Positions 15,003-15,745 of a stretch of DNA of 15,745 bases are shown one piece after another. Source of the DNA: Bradyrhizobium sp. Lineage in GTDB: Bacteria > Pseudomonadota > Alphaproteobacteria > Rhizobiales > Xanthobacteraceae. The notes under the pieces are model-generated. The model saw only the letters and a program-made list of their open reading frames with translations, had not been told where the DNA came from and made no database searches. The translations under genes and the position numbers were made by a program. The DNA lies in the NCBI GenBank assembly GCA_019243075.1, contig JAFAUV010000031.1:1-15745 (forward strand), in the 5' to 3' direction. Every line of letters begins with the position of its first letter. Position 1 is the first letter of the stretch.

Positions 15003-15030
15003 GTCCTAAAGAAAAGGTCCTATAGAAAAG
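15003..15030. repeat. Tandem 14-bp direct repeat upstream of the FAH-family gene
   Basis: gtcctaaagaaaag (15003-15016) is followed at once by gtcctatagaaaag (15017-15030), with 13 of 14 bases identical. It lies in the 122-base gap before the FAH-family gene and is AT-rich for this region. It could be a direct-repeat regulator site, with one repeat contributing a -10-like tatag. Confidence 0.5.
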
Positions 15031-15107
15031 CTTGATTGCTACGCCGAATAAGAGCGGAAGCACTCGGGCGCGAGGACAGGGCCGCGAGACGAAACGGGAG
15101 ATGGACT

Positions 15108-15745
15108 TTGTCGAACTATGCGATCGTCACCTACAGCCTGCGCGAGACCGGGTCTGAGCCGCGTGCCGGACTGCTTTGCAACGGCGACGTGATCGACGTC
15201 GCCAACGGGCTCGGGCAGCCCGGCTACGCTTCGGTCGCCGGGCTGCTCGGGGCGTGGGACGAGACAGAGCCGCTGCTCGACAAGCTTGCGGCGGACGTCG
15301 CAGCCCCGCGCGTTCCGGTCTCGGGGGTGCATGTCTTGGCCCCGGTACCGGCGCCGCTGGCGATCTACTGCATCGGTGCAAACTACCGCGACCATGTCGA
15401 CAACATGGCCCGTGCACGCGGGCTCCCGCCCGAGCCGGACCCGCGCGTCCTAGGCATGCCGCCCTGGTTCTTCCTCAAGTCCGGCCATTGCGTCGTCGGG
15501 CCCGACGCCGACGTGGCGATGAGCGGCGACAAGCTCGACTGGGAGCCGGAGCTGGTCGCGGTCATCGGGCGGAAGGCCCGCAACGTCTCCGCCGAGGCCG
15601 CGCTCGGTTGCGTGGCGGGCTACACCATCGCCAACGACCTCTCGGCCCGCGACCGCATCTTTCGCAAGAACGGCAACCCGCAATCGCCGTTCTTCTTCGA
15701 TTTCGTGGCGCAAAAGAGCTTCGACGGGGCCTGCCCCTTGGGCCC
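15108..15745 (+). CDS. Fumarylacetoacetate hydrolase-family protein (3' end outside window)
   Basis: These are the first 212 residues of an FAH-family enzyme, which hydrolyses or decarboxylates the diketo-acid products of aromatic ring cleavage using a divalent metal. The start is TTG 15108, with gggag at 15096-15100 and a seven-base gap; ATG codons nearby (15101, 15118) are out of frame. An N-terminal domain (SNYAIVTYSLRETGSEPRAG) is followed by YCIGANYRDHVDNMARARG (87-105), FFLKSGHCVVGPD (121-133), LDWEPELVAVIGRKARNV (143-160) with metal ligands Glu146 and Glu148, and GYTIANDLSARD (171-182) with Asp177. The visible part ends in KSFDGACPLG, as in the family. The larger family size (about 300-330 residues) means roughly a third is missing. 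It may form its own transcription unit. Confidence 0.88.
   Translation, partial: MSNYAIVTYSLRETGSEPRAGLLCNGDVIDVANGLGQPGYASVAGLLGAWDETEPLLDKLAADVAAPRVPVSGVHVLAPVPAPLAIYCIGANYRDHVDNMARARGLPPEPDPRVLGMPPWFFLKSGHCVVGPDADVAMSGDKLDWEPELVAVIGRKARNVSAEAALGCVAGYTIANDLSARDRIFRKNGNPQSPFFFDFVAQKSFDGACPLG

Noticed and set aside
1..15745. CRISPR arrays, tRNA or rRNA genes, toxin-antitoxin or phage-defence systems
   Set aside because: No spaced repeat array, tRNA-like cloverleaf or recognisable defence proteins were seen on either strand.

Overview
The window is GC-rich, tightly packed DNA from a Gram-negative bacterium. An OprB-type outer-membrane porin and several ATGA gene overlaps support this. Codon use and gene families suggest an alphaproteobacterium (Rhodospirillales/Acetobacteraceae, Rhizobiales or sphingomonad-like), but the sequence alone does not fix the genus. 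It looks like an accessory catabolic region: two pathway-specific regulators, three MFS transporters, a porin, a hydantoinase/carboxylase-type enzyme pair, a flavin reductase, a VOC protein, a periplasmic-binding-fold protein with no signal peptide, and a fumarylacetoacetate-hydrolase-family enzyme.

Layout. (1) 1-1143: the C-terminal three quarters of a DHA2/EmrB-type MFS exporter, cut by the window edge. (2) 1144-2120: no intact gene. It holds a decayed serine-recombinase fragment on the minus strand and a 441-bp internally deleted IS1182-like element with matching terminal inverted repeats and a 4-bp flanking duplication. (3) 2121-2963: an IclR-family regulator with an AT-hook-like tail. 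(4) 3022-10212: a probable operon reading promoter with palindromic operator, 16-codon leader peptide, hyuA-like gene, hyuB-like gene, small cysteine-containing protein, MFS importer, then OprB-like porin. Leader/hyuA, hyuA/hyuB and hyuB/small gene all overlap at stop/start codons. (5) 10263-10883, minus strand: a flavin reductase of the two-component monooxygenase type. (6) 11163-11885: a TetR-family regulator. (7) 12033-14985: an AAHS-like MFS importer, a VOC protein and a TAXI-like cytosolic binding-fold protein, joined by ATGA overlaps. (8) 15108-end: the 5' part of an FAH-family hydrolase gene with a TTG start.

How the genes may work together. The porin and MFS importers would bring a small organic acid or N-heterocycle across both membranes. 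The HyuA/HyuB pair would carry out an ATP-dependent ring opening or carboxylation. The flavin reductase (partner oxygenase not in the window), VOC protein, binding-fold protein and FAH-like enzyme resemble oxidation, ring-cleavage and hydrolysis steps of an aromatic or heteroaromatic pathway. The most striking regulatory signal is a pair of nearly identical promoter elements (22 of 30 bases identical, same -35/-10 spacing) on either side of tetR. One points at the flavin reductase and the other at the MFS-VOC-TAXI operon, so one regulator probably controls both. The substrate cannot be read from the sequence.
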